DNA from: Subtercola boreus
GTDB lineage: Bacteria > Actinomycetota > Actinomycetes > Actinomycetales > Microbacteriaceae
NCBI RefSeq assembly: GCF_006716115.1
Contig: NZ_VFOO01000001.1
Span: forward strand, 2,852,001 to 2,916,000
DNA length: 64,000 nucleotides
Direction of reading: 5' to 3'
In this document: positions 27,449 to 35,427 of the stretch, one piece after another
Numbering within the stretch: position 1 is the first letter of the stretch
Layout of the letters: every line of letters begins with the position of its first letter
Program-made: the position numbers and the translations under genes
Notes under the pieces: generated by a model
Databases searched by the model: none
The model's input: only the letters and a program-made list of their open reading frames with translations
Told to the model about the DNA's origin: nothing

Positions 27449-28689
27449 TGTCCAACCTCGAAACGAAGCCGTCAGACGACACGGCCGCCGGTGGCCGGGT
27501 CAACCCGGTCGAGAACAAGTTCACCACCGCCCTCAGCCACGTGCTGAGCGACCTGGGCAAGAACGGCATCTTCATCGCCCTCGTGCTCGTGGTCGTGGTG
27601 TTCCAGATCCTGACCAACGGCGTGCTCCTCCGCCCGCAGAACGTCTCCAACCTGATCGTGCAGAACGGGTACATCCTGATCCTCGCGATCGGCATGGTGA
27701 TGGTCATCGTCGCCGGCCACATCGACCTGTCGGTCGGATCCGTCGCGGCCTTCGTCGGCGCCGTCTCCGGTGTCTTCGCCGTGAACATGGGGCTGCCGTG
27801 GTGGCTGTCGATCATCCTGTCGCTGCTGATCGGTGCCGCCGTGGGAGCCTGGCAGGGCTTCTGGATCGCCTATGTGGGCATACCCGCGTTCATCGTGACG
27901 CTGGCCGGCATGCTCATCTTCCGCGGGCTCGCGCTCGTGGTGCTCGGCAACGCGAACATCGGTTCGTTCCCCGAGGAGTACCGCGCGATCGGTAACGGCT
28001 TCCTCACGAACGTCTTCGGCAACCTCGACGTCGACCCGCTCACGATGGGCGTCGCGGTCATCGCGATCATCGCCCTGATCATCCAGTCGGTGCGCACCCG
28101 CCGTGGCCGCCAGAGCTACGGCCAGGCCGTGGAGCCGATCGGCTGGTTCATCGGAAAGCTCGTGCTGGTCACGATCGTCGTTCTGCTCTTCGCCTACGCT
28201 CTCGCCACCTTCAAGGGCATCCCGGTCACGCTGATCATCCTCGCCGTGCTCATCCTGATCTACGGCCTGGTCATGGGGCGTTCGGTCTTCGGCCGCCACA
28301 TCTACGCCATCGGTGGCAACCTGCACGCTGCCGAGCTGTCGGGCATCAAGACCCGCAACGTCACCTTCTGGCTGTTCGTCAACATGGGCGTGCTGGCTGC
28401 CCTCGCGGGCCTCGTCTTCACCGCCCGCCTCAACCTGGCCGGCCCGAAGGCCGGTGACGGCTTCGAGCTCGAGGCGATCTCCGCGGCCTTCATCGGTGGT
28501 GCGGCGGTCACCGGCGGCGTCGGAACCATCGGCGGCGCCATCATCGGTGGTCTCATCATCGGTGTGCTGAACAACGGTATGTCGATCATGGGTATCGGCA
28601 TCGAGTGGCAGCAGGCCGTCAAGGGCCTCGTGCTGCTGCTGGCCGTCGCCTTCGACGTCTACAACAAGCGTCGTTCGGGCGGTCGTTGA
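27448..28689 (+). CDS. Sugar ABC importer permease (GguB/XylH type)
   Basis: This 413-residue permease has about ten helices. It carries the family's conserved GMVMVIVAGHIDLSVGSVAAF and AIGGNLHAAELSGI (cytoplasmic loop contacting the ATPase) and ends VAFDVYNKR. The length of 413 residues, longer than RbsC, is typical of XylH/GguB. It starts on the last base of the ATPase stop. The degenerate ATPase gene follows 31 bases after its end. Confidence 0.93.
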   Translation: MSNLETKPSDDTAAGGRVNPVENKFTTALSHVLSDLGKNGIFIALVLVVVVFQILTNGVLLRPQNVSNLIVQNGYILILAIGMVMVIVAGHIDLSVGSVAAFVGAVSGVFAVNMGLPWWLSIILSLLIGAAVGAWQGFWIAYVGIPAFIVTLAGMLIFRGLALVVLGNANIGSFPEEYRAIGNGFLTNVFGNLDVDPLTMGVAVIAIIALIIQSVRTRRGRQSYGQAVEPIGWFIGKLVLVTIVVLLFAYALATFKGIPVTLIILAVLILIYGLVMGRSVFGRHIYAIGGNLHAAELSGIKTRNVTFWLFVNMGVLAALAGLVFTARLNLAGPKAGDGFELEAISAAFIGGAAVTGGVGTIGGAIIGGLIIGVLNNGMSIMGIGIEWQQAVKGLVLLLAVAFDVYNKRRSGGR

Positions 28690-28720
28690 TCCGGCGCGTC
28701 TGAACGATCGGTCTGAACGG

Positions 28721-30328
28721 ATGCCCGTGCACGGCCCGTCCCTCACCCTGAGCTCTGTCTCAGCGAGGTCGGCGGCCGGCACGGGCATCCGTTCTGTGTC
28801 GTTCGAGGTGTCTGGCGGCAGCGTGCACGGGATCCTCGGCGAGAACCTCTCGGGGGCATCCGAAGTGCTCGCGGTGATCGGCGGCTTCCTGCCCGTGGCC
28901 GGCGGCCAGCTCACGATCGGCGGCATCGAACGCCACTTCGTCGGCGCCGCCGCGGCCGAAGCAGCCGGCGTGCGGGTGCTCCGCGCCGATCCCGCCGTGG
29001 TGCCGCACACCTCCGTCGCCGAGAACATCTTCCTCGGGCACGAGAAGTCGGCGGGCGGCTTCGTGCGGTTCGGCCGGATGAACGCCAACGCCTCCGAACT
29101 GCTCACCCGCTTCGGCCTCGGTGGCGCGGTGGATCCGGCCAGCAGGGCAGGCGACCTCGGCCGGGCCGAGCGCTGGATCGTCGAGTTCTGCCGCTGCATC
29201 GTCGCGGAACGCACGGTGGTGCTTCTCGACGAGCCCTTCTCGGGTCTGGATGCCCGGGGCCTCGCCCTCGTCGCAACGGGCATCCGGCGGCTCTCCGCCG
29301 AGGGGGTCACCGTGGTCGTCGCATCGCACCGCCTCGATCTGCTCCGCCGGGTCGCGTCGAGTATCACGGTGCTCTCCCGGGGCGCCGCCGTCGAGACTCT
29401 CGCCCTCACCGCGGATTCGCCCTCGACCGAACAGTTGGTGCGGCACATGACCGCCAACATCGTGGTCACGCCGCGCCCGCAGCACGAAGACCTGGAGCCC
29501 GGCCCCGTGGTGTTCGAGCTCTCGTCGTGGACGGCGTACCACCCGGTCGACACCGCCCGCACCGTGGTGCAGGATGTCTCGCTGACTGCCCGGCGCGGGG
29601 AGATCGTCGGGCTGGCCGGTCTTGAGGGATCGGGCATCAGCGAGCTGGCGCTCAGCCTCTTCGGGCGCACCTTCAGCTCCCGCGTCAACGGAACGATGCT
29701 GGTCGGTGGCCGGCCGCTCGAGGCGGCGACACCCCAGGAGTCGGTCGCAGGCGGGGTGGGGCTGTCGACGACGGCCAACACGAAGTACGACCTGAACCTC
29801 ATCGGCGGCATCCCGTCCCGCATCTCGTCGGGCATGCTGGCGCGGTTCGCGAGGCTCGGCCTCGTCGACCGGGACCGGGACTACCGCACGACCGCCGCGC
29901 CCGCCTTCGGGCTCGGCGGCATCTCGGCACTGGTCACGCGGCGCGGAGCGGCGGGCACGGGTGGCGCGGGCGGCGCAGGCGGTCGGGCGGGAGATGGCGC
30001 GACGGGCGGCACCGGATGGCCGGCGGGAGCCCAGCGTCACCTCGATGCCCTCGGCGCCTGGCTCGACCTGCCCCTCGGCCAGCGGCCCGTGGTCGTCGTG
30101 CTCGATCATCCGACCGCCGCCCTCTCCCCCGACCGGGTGGCCGCGCTGCGCGACCTCATCGTCGAACTGGCGGCCGGCGGAACGGCGGTACTGCTCGCGT
30201 CAGACGACCTCGACGAACTGCTCGTGCTGACGAACCGTGTCTACACGCTCGCCGACGGGCGGGTCACGGCAGAACTCCTCACGCGCGTCGCGACGCCGTC
30301 GGGCCTGCTGGCGAAGATGATGGGCTGA
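28721..30328 (+). CDS. Degenerate paralogue of the sugar-importer ATPase (predicted catalytically dead)
   Basis: This 535-residue protein aligns end to end with the GguA-type ATPase just upstream: SVAENIFLGHE matches [11 protein letters not shown], and SSWTAYHPVDTARTVVQDVS matches [19 protein letters not shown]. Key residues are lost. Walker A of domain 1 is GENLSGAS (residues 40-47) instead of GENGAGKS, so the ATP-binding lysine is missing. The Q-loop glutamine is gone (LRADPAVVP). The signature is replaced by AGDLGRAERWIVEF. In domain 2 the LSGGNQQ motif is replaced by a Gly/Ala/Thr linker (about 400-438), and Walker B reads VVVVLDHPTAAL with His for the catalytic Glu. Domain 1 keeps LLDEPFSGLD and the H-loop ASHRLD. 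The frame is intact, so it may be a regulatory subunit rather than a pseudogene. Confidence 0.8.
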   Translation: MPVHGPSLTLSSVSARSAAGTGIRSVSFEVSGGSVHGILGENLSGASEVLAVIGGFLPVAGGQLTIGGIERHFVGAAAAEAAGVRVLRADPAVVPHTSVAENIFLGHEKSAGGFVRFGRMNANASELLTRFGLGGAVDPASRAGDLGRAERWIVEFCRCIVAERTVVLLDEPFSGLDARGLALVATGIRRLSAEGVTVVVASHRLDLLRRVASSITVLSRGAAVETLALTADSPSTEQLVRHMTANIVVTPRPQHEDLEPGPVVFELSSWTAYHPVDTARTVVQDVSLTARRGEIVGLAGLEGSGISELALSLFGRTFSSRVNGTMLVGGRPLEAATPQESVAGGVGLSTTANTKYDLNLIGGIPSRISSGMLARFARLGLVDRDRDYRTTAAPAFGLGGISALVTRRGAAGTGGAGGAGGRAGDGATGGTGWPAGAQRHLDALGAWLDLPLGQRPVVVVLDHPTAALSPDRVAALRDLIVELAAGGTAVLLASDDLDELLVLTNRVYTLADGRVTAELLTRVATPSGLLAKMMG

Positions 30329-30365
30329 GGGCGCCGCGAAGCGCGGTCAGCGGCCGACCCCGCGG

Positions 30366-31580
30366 TCAGGCGCGGCCCTTCAGGATCAGGTTCCAGTACA
30401 CCCACGGCAACACATACCGGTCGGCGATGAATGTGGCCCGCCGCTCCTTTGCGAGACCCTTCCAGAACGGGATGGTCGGCTTCGGCCGGTAGCGGTCGTC
30501 GAACTCGGAGAACACCACCGTCGTGCGGGAGACTGTGAACGGGCAGACGGAGTAGCCGTTGTACTGCTGCGGCAGTGGTTTTCCCTTCAACGCAGCAGCC
30601 AGATTCTTCGCAAGCACCAGGGTCTGCTGGCGAAGGGCTCCGCCCGACTTCGAGTTGATCGTCGCGGCCGCGTCGCCGAGCGCCCACACGTCGGGGTACC
30701 GCGGGTGCCGGAGGGTGAGGGCGTCCACCTCGACGAAGCCGCCGGGGCTGGCGGGGTCCGCCAGGGCCGTCGAGGCCAGCCAGTCCGGTGCGGACTGCGG
30801 CGGCACCGCGTGCAGCACGTCGTAGGAGAGATCCTCGGCCTCGCCACCCGGGCCCTCGACGACGATCGACTTCTGCCGGGCATCCACCGCCGCGAGCTCG
30901 CTGCTGTACCTGACCTCGATTCCGTACTCGGCGACCTTCCGTTCGAGCTCCGCATCGATCATCGGCATGCCGAACAGCGTCGGGGTCGGCACGACGAGCA
31001 CCACCCTGATGTCCTTCAGCACTCCGGTCTCCCGCCAGAAGTCGCAGGCCAGGTACATCGGCTTCTGGCTCGCGCCCGCGCAGGTGGCCGGCCCGTCGGG
31101 CTGCGTGAAGACGACGGTGCCGGTGCGCACGCCGCTCAGCACCGACCACGCCTTCTGGGCGTACTCGAATTCGTAGTTCGAGATGCCGAACGGTGACTCC
31201 ATGGCCTCGACCAGGCCGGGCACGGCATCCCAGTCCTTCTGGATGCCCGGGCACACGACCAGCTGGCCGTAGCCGATGCTGCGGCCGGACGTCAGAGTGA
31301 GCGTCTTCGCGTCGGGGTCGATGCTCCCGACGCGGGCCTTGATCCAGCTGACGCCCTTCGGGATGACCGACTCCTGCGGCCTCGTCGCAAGACGGGCTGG
31401 CGCGGTCCCGCCGGCCACGTGCGAGAACATCGGCTGGTAGAGGTGATGCTCGCGGGGTTCGATGACCGCGACATCCTGCACCCCATAGCGCCGCAGACGC
31501 CCGGCGACCGACAGCCCCGCATTGCCGCCGCCGATGATGACGACGTTGTGGTGCTGAATGCTCGTGCTCAGGTCGCTCAT
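30366..31580 (-). CDS. sqr: Sulfide:quinone oxidoreductase (type II-like)
   Basis: This 404-residue FAD enzyme oxidises sulfide to sulfane sulfur or polysulfide and passes electrons to the membrane quinone. It has the N-terminal dinucleotide fold (VVIIGGGNAGLSVAGRL, residues 13-29), the second GDAAAT FAD motif (about 302), and both redox cysteines in family context: C167 in PATCAGASQKPMYLACDF and C346 in YNGYSVCPFTVSRT. NDH-2 enzymes lack this pair, so SQR is favoured. I use the ATG at 31580, directly behind GAGGGG; TACGGT six bases further up would also allow a leaderless start. It ends 37 bases from the converging degenerate ATPase gene. Confidence 0.85.
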   Translation of the reverse strand: MSDLSTSIQHHNVVIIGGGNAGLSVAGRLRRYGVQDVAVIEPREHHLYQPMFSHVAGGTAPARLATRPQESVIPKGVSWIKARVGSIDPDAKTLTLTSGRSIGYGQLVVCPGIQKDWDAVPGLVEAMESPFGISNYEFEYAQKAWSVLSGVRTGTVVFTQPDGPATCAGASQKPMYLACDFWRETGVLKDIRVVLVVPTPTLFGMPMIDAELERKVAEYGIEVRYSSELAAVDARQKSIVVEGPGGEAEDLSYDVLHAVPPQSAPDWLASTALADPASPGGFVEVDALTLRHPRYPDVWALGDAAATINSKSGGALRQQTLVLAKNLAAALKGKPLPQQYNGYSVCPFTVSRTTVVFSEFDDRYRPKPTIPFWKGLAKERRATFIADRYVLPWVYWNLILKGRA

Positions 31581-31652
31581 CCCCTCACCGTACGGAATTC
31601 CGTGGCCTGCAGTCAGGCGTTGCGCATTCGGCACAACCCTGTATGCGCGTCC

Positions 31653-31714
31653 AAAGATCTTTTTGCAACGCTTCACTTGCAAAGAAGTCTTTGCAGAGGT
31701 ATCTTTGGATTATG
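31653..31714 (+). promoter_or_regulatory. Operator array and leaderless promoter between SQR and ArsR-type genes
   Basis: TGCAAAGAAGTCTTTGCA at 31678-31695 has perfect 8-bp arms. AAAGATCTTT at 31653-31662 is a full palindrome, and TATCTTTGG at 31700-31708 holds a further half site. TATCTT (31700-31705) is a -10 box six bases before ATG 31712. Repeated CAAAGA words overlapping the promoter indicate autoregulation and control of the divergent gene. Confidence 0.65.
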
Positions 31715-32323
31715 GATGATCGCCCCACCGTCACGCCGAACCGCTCAATCGACATGACCAGCCTCAAGGGGTTGGCGCATCCGCTGCGCGTGCGCATCCT
31801 CGATGCGCTCTCCACCTACGGCCCGAACACGTCGAGCGGACTGGCCGAGCGCTTCGGCGAGTCGAGCGGGTCGATGAGCTACCACCTCCGCCAGCTCGAG
31901 AAGCACGGCTTCGTGCAGGAGGACGCCTCCCGGGGTTCCTCGCGCGAACGCTGGTGGGAGAGGGTGCCCGGCGGCATCGAGGTCGACAGCGTCTACCCTC
32001 CGCGAAGCGCGGAGCGGGCGGCCAGCGATCTCGTGCAGCGCGAGTGGCAGGTCACCCGCGATGCGCTCTTCAACGACTTCCTCATGCAGGGAGCCGACCA
32101 GCTCGAACCGCGCTGGTACGAGGCATCCACCATCGACACCGTCAACCTGCGCCTCACCTCGTCACAGCTCGCCGATTTCGTCGCCGAACTGCAAGCGGTC
32201 GCCGACCGCTACATCCAGCGCTACCGCAACCAGCGCGCACCCGGCACCCGACCCGTACAACTGCAACTCAACGCCTTCCCCGTCATGGACGCGGAAGAGA
32301 TCCCTGGAGGGGAAGACTCATGA
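31712..32323 (+). CDS. ArsR-type winged-helix regulator
   Basis: This 203-residue regulator has an N-terminal ArsR-like winged helix (LKGLAHPLRVRILDALS, then SSGLAERFGESSGSMSYHLRQLEKHGFVQE) and a longer C-terminal part with a helical dimer region. It contains no cysteine, so it is not a SqrR-type persulfide sensor or a classic metal-binding ArsR; the signal must be something else. The start at ATG 31712 is set by the leaderless -10 box. It is divergent from the sulfide oxidoreductase gene, its probable target. Confidence 0.85.
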   Translation: MDDRPTVTPNRSIDMTSLKGLAHPLRVRILDALSTYGPNTSSGLAERFGESSGSMSYHLRQLEKHGFVQEDASRGSSRERWWERVPGGIEVDSVYPPRSAERAASDLVQREWQVTRDALFNDFLMQGADQLEPRWYEASTIDTVNLRLTSSQLADFVAELQAVADRYIQRYRNQRAPGTRPVQLQLNAFPVMDAEEIPGGEDS

Positions 32324-32790
32324 ACACCGCACCCACCCTGCCCCGCCGCCCGGCCGGCGCCCACGCCGCGCCCGCCGCCGCCCAGCCCACAGGCCCCGTC
32401 GCCGCCGCGGCCCCCACGACCGAGCCCACTGCTGCACCCTCCGCCGCCACGGCCCCCGCGCCCATCGCTGCGGCCGTGCCCGCCCGCACGCCCGACCCCA
32501 CTGCTGCACAGGTCATCGCGCCGACGCAAACCACCCTCGCGCCCATCGACCGCGCTGTCCTCGCCCTCGGCACCGCGCTCGTCGCGTGGAGCCGCCGCGC
32601 CGAACGCCGCGCAGCGGCGCATCCGGTGCCCGTCATCGTCGCCCCGGCCGACGCCACCCCAGCCCACGTCACATCGCCGACCAGCGACTGCACGGAGCGC
32701 GAGCTGCACCACCTTCGCCGCGTCGCCGCGGCCGACCGCGCCGTCATCTTCGCGCAGCGCGACCTCGGCGCCAACCGCCTCCTTCGCTGA
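32320..32790 (+). CDS. Ala/Pro-rich hypothetical protein
   Basis: This 156-residue protein overlaps the regulator gene by four bases (ATGA), so it is co-translated. The first 75 residues are almost only Ala, Pro and Thr. The second half has a short predicted helix (DRAVLALGTALVAWSRRAERR) and an Arg-rich helix near the end (LHHLRRVAAADRAVIFAQR). I recognise no domain. A role with the regulator is possible from the coupling alone. Confidence 0.6.
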   Translation: MNTAPTLPRRPAGAHAAPAAAQPTGPVAAAAPTTEPTAAPSAATAPAPIAAAVPARTPDPTAAQVIAPTQTTLAPIDRAVLALGTALVAWSRRAERRAAAHPVPVIVAPADATPAHVTSPTSDCTERELHHLRRVAAADRAVIFAQRDLGANRLLR

Positions 32791-32886
32791 CCCCTAGCCC
32801 CCGCCCCCGCCGGCCGCCGGCCAGCCGCCACACCCTCGACACCCGAATCGAGTGGGGAGTTCTGGTCCCATCCGCGCCAGGACGAC

Positions 32887-32943
32887 CGAAACCCCGGAAG
32901 TTGCCGGTTCGGAGGACCGATACCGACAACTTCCGGGGTTTCG
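32887..32943. repeat. Long hairpin between convergent genes
   Basis: The arms CGAAACCCCGGAAGTTGCCGGT (described by position: 32887-32908) and 32922-32943 pair at 21 of 22 positions around a 13-base loop. It lies between the gene ending at 32790 and the minus-strand OsmC gene ending at 32978. No T tract follows. A nearby word ATCGAGTGGGGAGTT (about 32847) resembles the outer arm of the hairpin at 37180. Confidence 0.85.
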
Positions 32944-32977
32944 ACTGACGCGGGCGGGCGGGGCGGCCCGTGGCGGG

Positions 32978-33418
32978 TTACTCCTCGAGCGCGGCGTCGA
33001 GCGTGATCTCGACTCCGGTGAGGGCCTTCGACACAGGGCAGGTGTTCTTGGCGTCGGTTGCGGCCTGCAGGAAGGTTGCGGCGTCGATTCCGCTGACCTC
33101 TCCGCGAACGCGCAGCGCGATGCCGGTGAGGCGGAAGCCGCCCTCGGGGTCCGGGCCGAGCGAGACGTCGGCGCGCACGTCGAGCGCCTCGACGGTTCCG
33201 CCGGCAGCGCCGAGCACGGCCGAGAACTGCATCGCATAGCAGGCGGAGTGCGCCGCGGCGAGAAGTTCTTCGGGGCTCGTGAAGCCGTTGGCGTCGTCGG
33301 CGGCCCGCTTCGGGAACGAGACGTCGTAGGTACCGAGCTTCGAGCTCGAGAGTTCGACCTGGCCCTCGCCGGTCTCGAGGCTTCCATTCCAGGCGGTGCG
33401 GGCGGTACGAGTGGGCAT
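32978..33418 (-). CDS. osmC: OsmC-family peroxiredoxin
   Basis: This 146-residue cytoplasmic enzyme reduces organic hydroperoxides using two cysteines: one in AAHSACYAMQFSAVLG (about residue 60) and one in AKNTCPVSKAL (about residue 128). The arginine and glutamate of the active site are placed as in E. coli OsmC, and the length matches. It is the second gene of an ohrR-osmC operon; the upstream MarR regulator carries the peroxide-sensing cysteine. Confidence 0.92.
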   Translation of the reverse strand: MPTRTARTAWNGSLETGEGQVELSSSKLGTYDVSFPKRAADDANGFTSPEELLAAAHSACYAMQFSAVLGAAGGTVEALDVRADVSLGPDPEGGFRLTGIALRVRGEVSGIDAATFLQAATDAKNTCPVSKALTGVEITLDAALEE

Positions 33419-33500
33419 TGTGCTCTCTTTTCGGTGGGTTCCTGCAGTGGATGGCCGGGGATGCCGGCCGGGTCAGAGAAGGTAAAGGGTTGGGCGGCGC

Positions 33501-33947
33501 TCAGCCGGTCGCCCGGATGTGTTCGGCCACGCCGGCAACCCGGTCGCGGAGCTCCTGGATCTCGGGCAGTTCGAGCCCGGTGGCGCCGCAGACCTGGTCC
33601 TGGATGCCGGCGGTCTTCGAACGCAGAGCGTCGCCGTCTGCCGTGAGAGACACGAGCACCGAGCGCTCGTCGGCGGGCAGCCGCATGCGACTGACGAGGC
33701 CGGCAGTCTCCAGCCGGCGGAGCAGCGGAGACAGCGTGCCCGAATCGAGTGCCAGTCGCTCGCTGAGTTCGGCCACGGTCGTCGCGCCCTGCTCCCAGAG
33801 CACCAGCAGCACGAGGTACTGCGGGTAGGTGAGCCCGAGCGGCTCGAGAAGCACCCGGTAGCGCGCGGTCAGTGCCCGCGAGGCGTTGTACAGCGCGAAG
33901 CAGATCTGATCGTCCAGCAGGGGTGCGGAAGCGGCCTTCGGGGACAT
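33501..33947 (-). CDS. ohrR: OhrR-type MarR regulator (organic peroxide sensor)
   Basis: This 148-residue MarR repressor has the OhrR N-terminal signature [15 protein letters not shown]. Its cysteine (residue 16) is the peroxide-reactive one in characterised OhrR proteins. The winged helix follows ([25 protein letters not shown]). A second cysteine lies in DQVCGATG (about residue 121), which could form a disulfide. It probably represses itself and osmC by binding the perfect palindrome 13 bases before its start, and lets go when oxidised. Confidence 0.92.
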   Translation of the reverse strand: MSPKAASAPLLDDQICFALYNASRALTARYRVLLEPLGLTYPQYLVLLVLWEQGATTVAELSERLALDSGTLSPLLRRLETAGLVSRMRLPADERSVLVSLTADGDALRSKTAGIQDQVCGATGLELPEIQELRDRVAGVAEHIRATG

Positions 33948-33959
33948 GCTCCAAACAGT

Positions 33960-33996
33960 ATCACATTGCGCACAATTCAGTTGTGCGCAATGTGAT
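33960..33996 (-). promoter_or_regulatory. OhrR operator
   Basis: Two perfect 16-bp arms, ATCACATTGCGCACAA (33960-33975) and its inverse (33981-33996), flank a 5-base centre. The inner words TTGCGCACAA and TTGTGCGCAA match the AT/TTG-type sites bound by OhrR. It lies 13 bases upstream of ohrR. Confidence 0.85.
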
Positions 33997-34013
33997 GGTC
34001 ATCGAACAGCCGT

Positions 34014-35396
34014 TCAGAACCCCTTGCCCGGGTTCAGCGTGCCCAGCGGATCGAGTCCGTTCTTGATGGCTTCGTGCATCCGGATGACCGCCCCACCCAG
34101 CTCCAGCCGGGCACCATCGAGCTTCAGCAGCCCCACCCCGTGCTCGCCGGTCACCGTGCCACCGAGCTCCAGGCAGTCGGCCACGATCCGGTCGAAGGCC
34201 GTCTTGGCCCGGGCCTTCGCCGCGTCGTCGCCGACCGGCGCGATGATCAGCGGGTGCAGGTTGCCGTCTCCGGCGTGCGCGATGTTGGCGATGACCACGT
34301 CGTTCCGGGCGGCGGTGCGCTGGATGCGCTGGAGCATCTCCGGCACGGCGGAGCGCGGCACGCAGATGTCCTCGGTGAGCACCGGGCCGAGCCGTTCGAG
34401 CGCGGGGTACGCGAGCCGACGTGCCAGGAACAGGCGGTTGATCTCGTCGGCGTCCGTCGCCCGTTCGACACTCGACCCGCCCGCTTCGGCGAACAGTGAA
34501 GCGATCCGGTCGGCGAGCGACTCCCCCGCCGGCCCGGTCTCGTCGACCTTGGCCAGCAGCAGCGCCTGCGCGCCCGACGGCAGGCCGAGGTTCTGCCACT
34601 CGTCGACGGCGACCAGGCAGGTGTGGTCGATGAGCTCCAGTGCGGCCGGGATGATGCCTGCCCGCGAGATGGCAGCAACGGCGACGCCGGCGGCTTCGAG
34701 CGAGGGGAAGTAGCCGATGACAGCACGCTCCTCGCGGCCCGCCAGGGGAAGCAGCCGAACGGTCAGCTCGGTGATGATGCCGAGCGTGCCCTCCGAGCCC
34801 ACCATGAGCCCGGCGAGGTCGTAGCCCGTGACGCCCTTCGCCGTGTCGTGGCCGAGCGACACGATCTCGCCGCTCGCGAGCACCACGGTCATCCGCAGCA
34901 CGTAGTCGCGGGTGACGCCGTACTTGACACAGCAGATACCACCTGCGTTGGTGGCCGCATTTCCGCCGATCGTGGAGATGGCCGAGCTGGCCGGGTCGGG
35001 CGGATACCAGAGGCCGAAGCCCGCGACGTGCGCGCGCAGGGCGTCGTTGATGACGCCGGGCTGGGTGACTGCGTAGCGCTCGTCGACGTTGACGCTCAGC
35101 ACCTCGTTCATGAGTTCGAGCGAGACGACAATCGAGTTCTCGATGCTGTTGGCGCCTCCCGAGAGGCCGGTTCCGGCTCCGCGTGGCACGACGCGCACGC
35201 CGCGGTCGGATGCCCAGCGCACCACGCTCGCAACCTCCTCGGTCGACGTCGCGAGCACCACGGCGAGAGGCGGCACGAAGTCGGCCCACTCCGCATCGTC
35301 GTGGCTGTAGCGGGAGAGGGATTCGGCGTCGGTGAGCACGCGCCCGGGTGCGAACTGTTCGAGATGGTCGAGGCTCTCGAGCTGGTTGGTCGTCAT
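34014..35396 (-). CDS. FAD-linked oxidase, GlcD/D-lactate dehydrogenase type
   Basis: This 460-residue enzyme has the PCMH-type FAD domain (PRGAGTGLSGGANSIENSI near residues 71-89; ISTIGGNAATNAGG near 139) and the FAD-oxidase C domain with NIAHAGDGNLHPL and TGEHGVGLLKL. It oxidises glycolate, D-lactate or a related 2-hydroxy acid. GlcE and GlcF partner genes are absent here, so it may act alone or with partners elsewhere. The start ATG is at 35396. It ends 17 bases before the OhrR operator and is on the same strand, but the palindrome separates the units. Confidence 0.9.
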   Translation of the reverse strand: MTTNQLESLDHLEQFAPGRVLTDAESLSRYSHDDAEWADFVPPLAVVLATSTEEVASVVRWASDRGVRVVPRGAGTGLSGGANSIENSIVVSLELMNEVLSVNVDERYAVTQPGVINDALRAHVAGFGLWYPPDPASSAISTIGGNAATNAGGICCVKYGVTRDYVLRMTVVLASGEIVSLGHDTAKGVTGYDLAGLMVGSEGTLGIITELTVRLLPLAGREERAVIGYFPSLEAAGVAVAAISRAGIIPAALELIDHTCLVAVDEWQNLGLPSGAQALLLAKVDETGPAGESLADRIASLFAEAGGSSVERATDADEINRLFLARRLAYPALERLGPVLTEDICVPRSAVPEMLQRIQRTAARNDVVIANIAHAGDGNLHPLIIAPVGDDAAKARAKTAFDRIVADCLELGGTVTGEHGVGLLKLDGARLELGGAVIRMHEAIKNGLDPLGTLNPGKGF

Positions 35397-35427
35397 GGTC
35401 CAAGCCTAGACACCATGGGCGACGCCG

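Noticed and set aside
27472-29835. A 787-codon open frame on the minus strand under the sugar permease and degenerate ATPase genes
   Set aside because: It has no recognisable domain, Asp/Glu/Arg-biased composition, and lies opposite two genes with clear homology.
28721-30328. Calling the second sugar ATPase a normal working subunit
   Set aside because: The Walker A lysine, Q-loop, signature motifs and a catalytic glutamate are all missing.
30366-31580. Type II NADH dehydrogenase instead of sulfide:quinone oxidoreductase
   Set aside because: Both catalytic cysteines are in SQR-specific contexts, which NDH-2 proteins lack.
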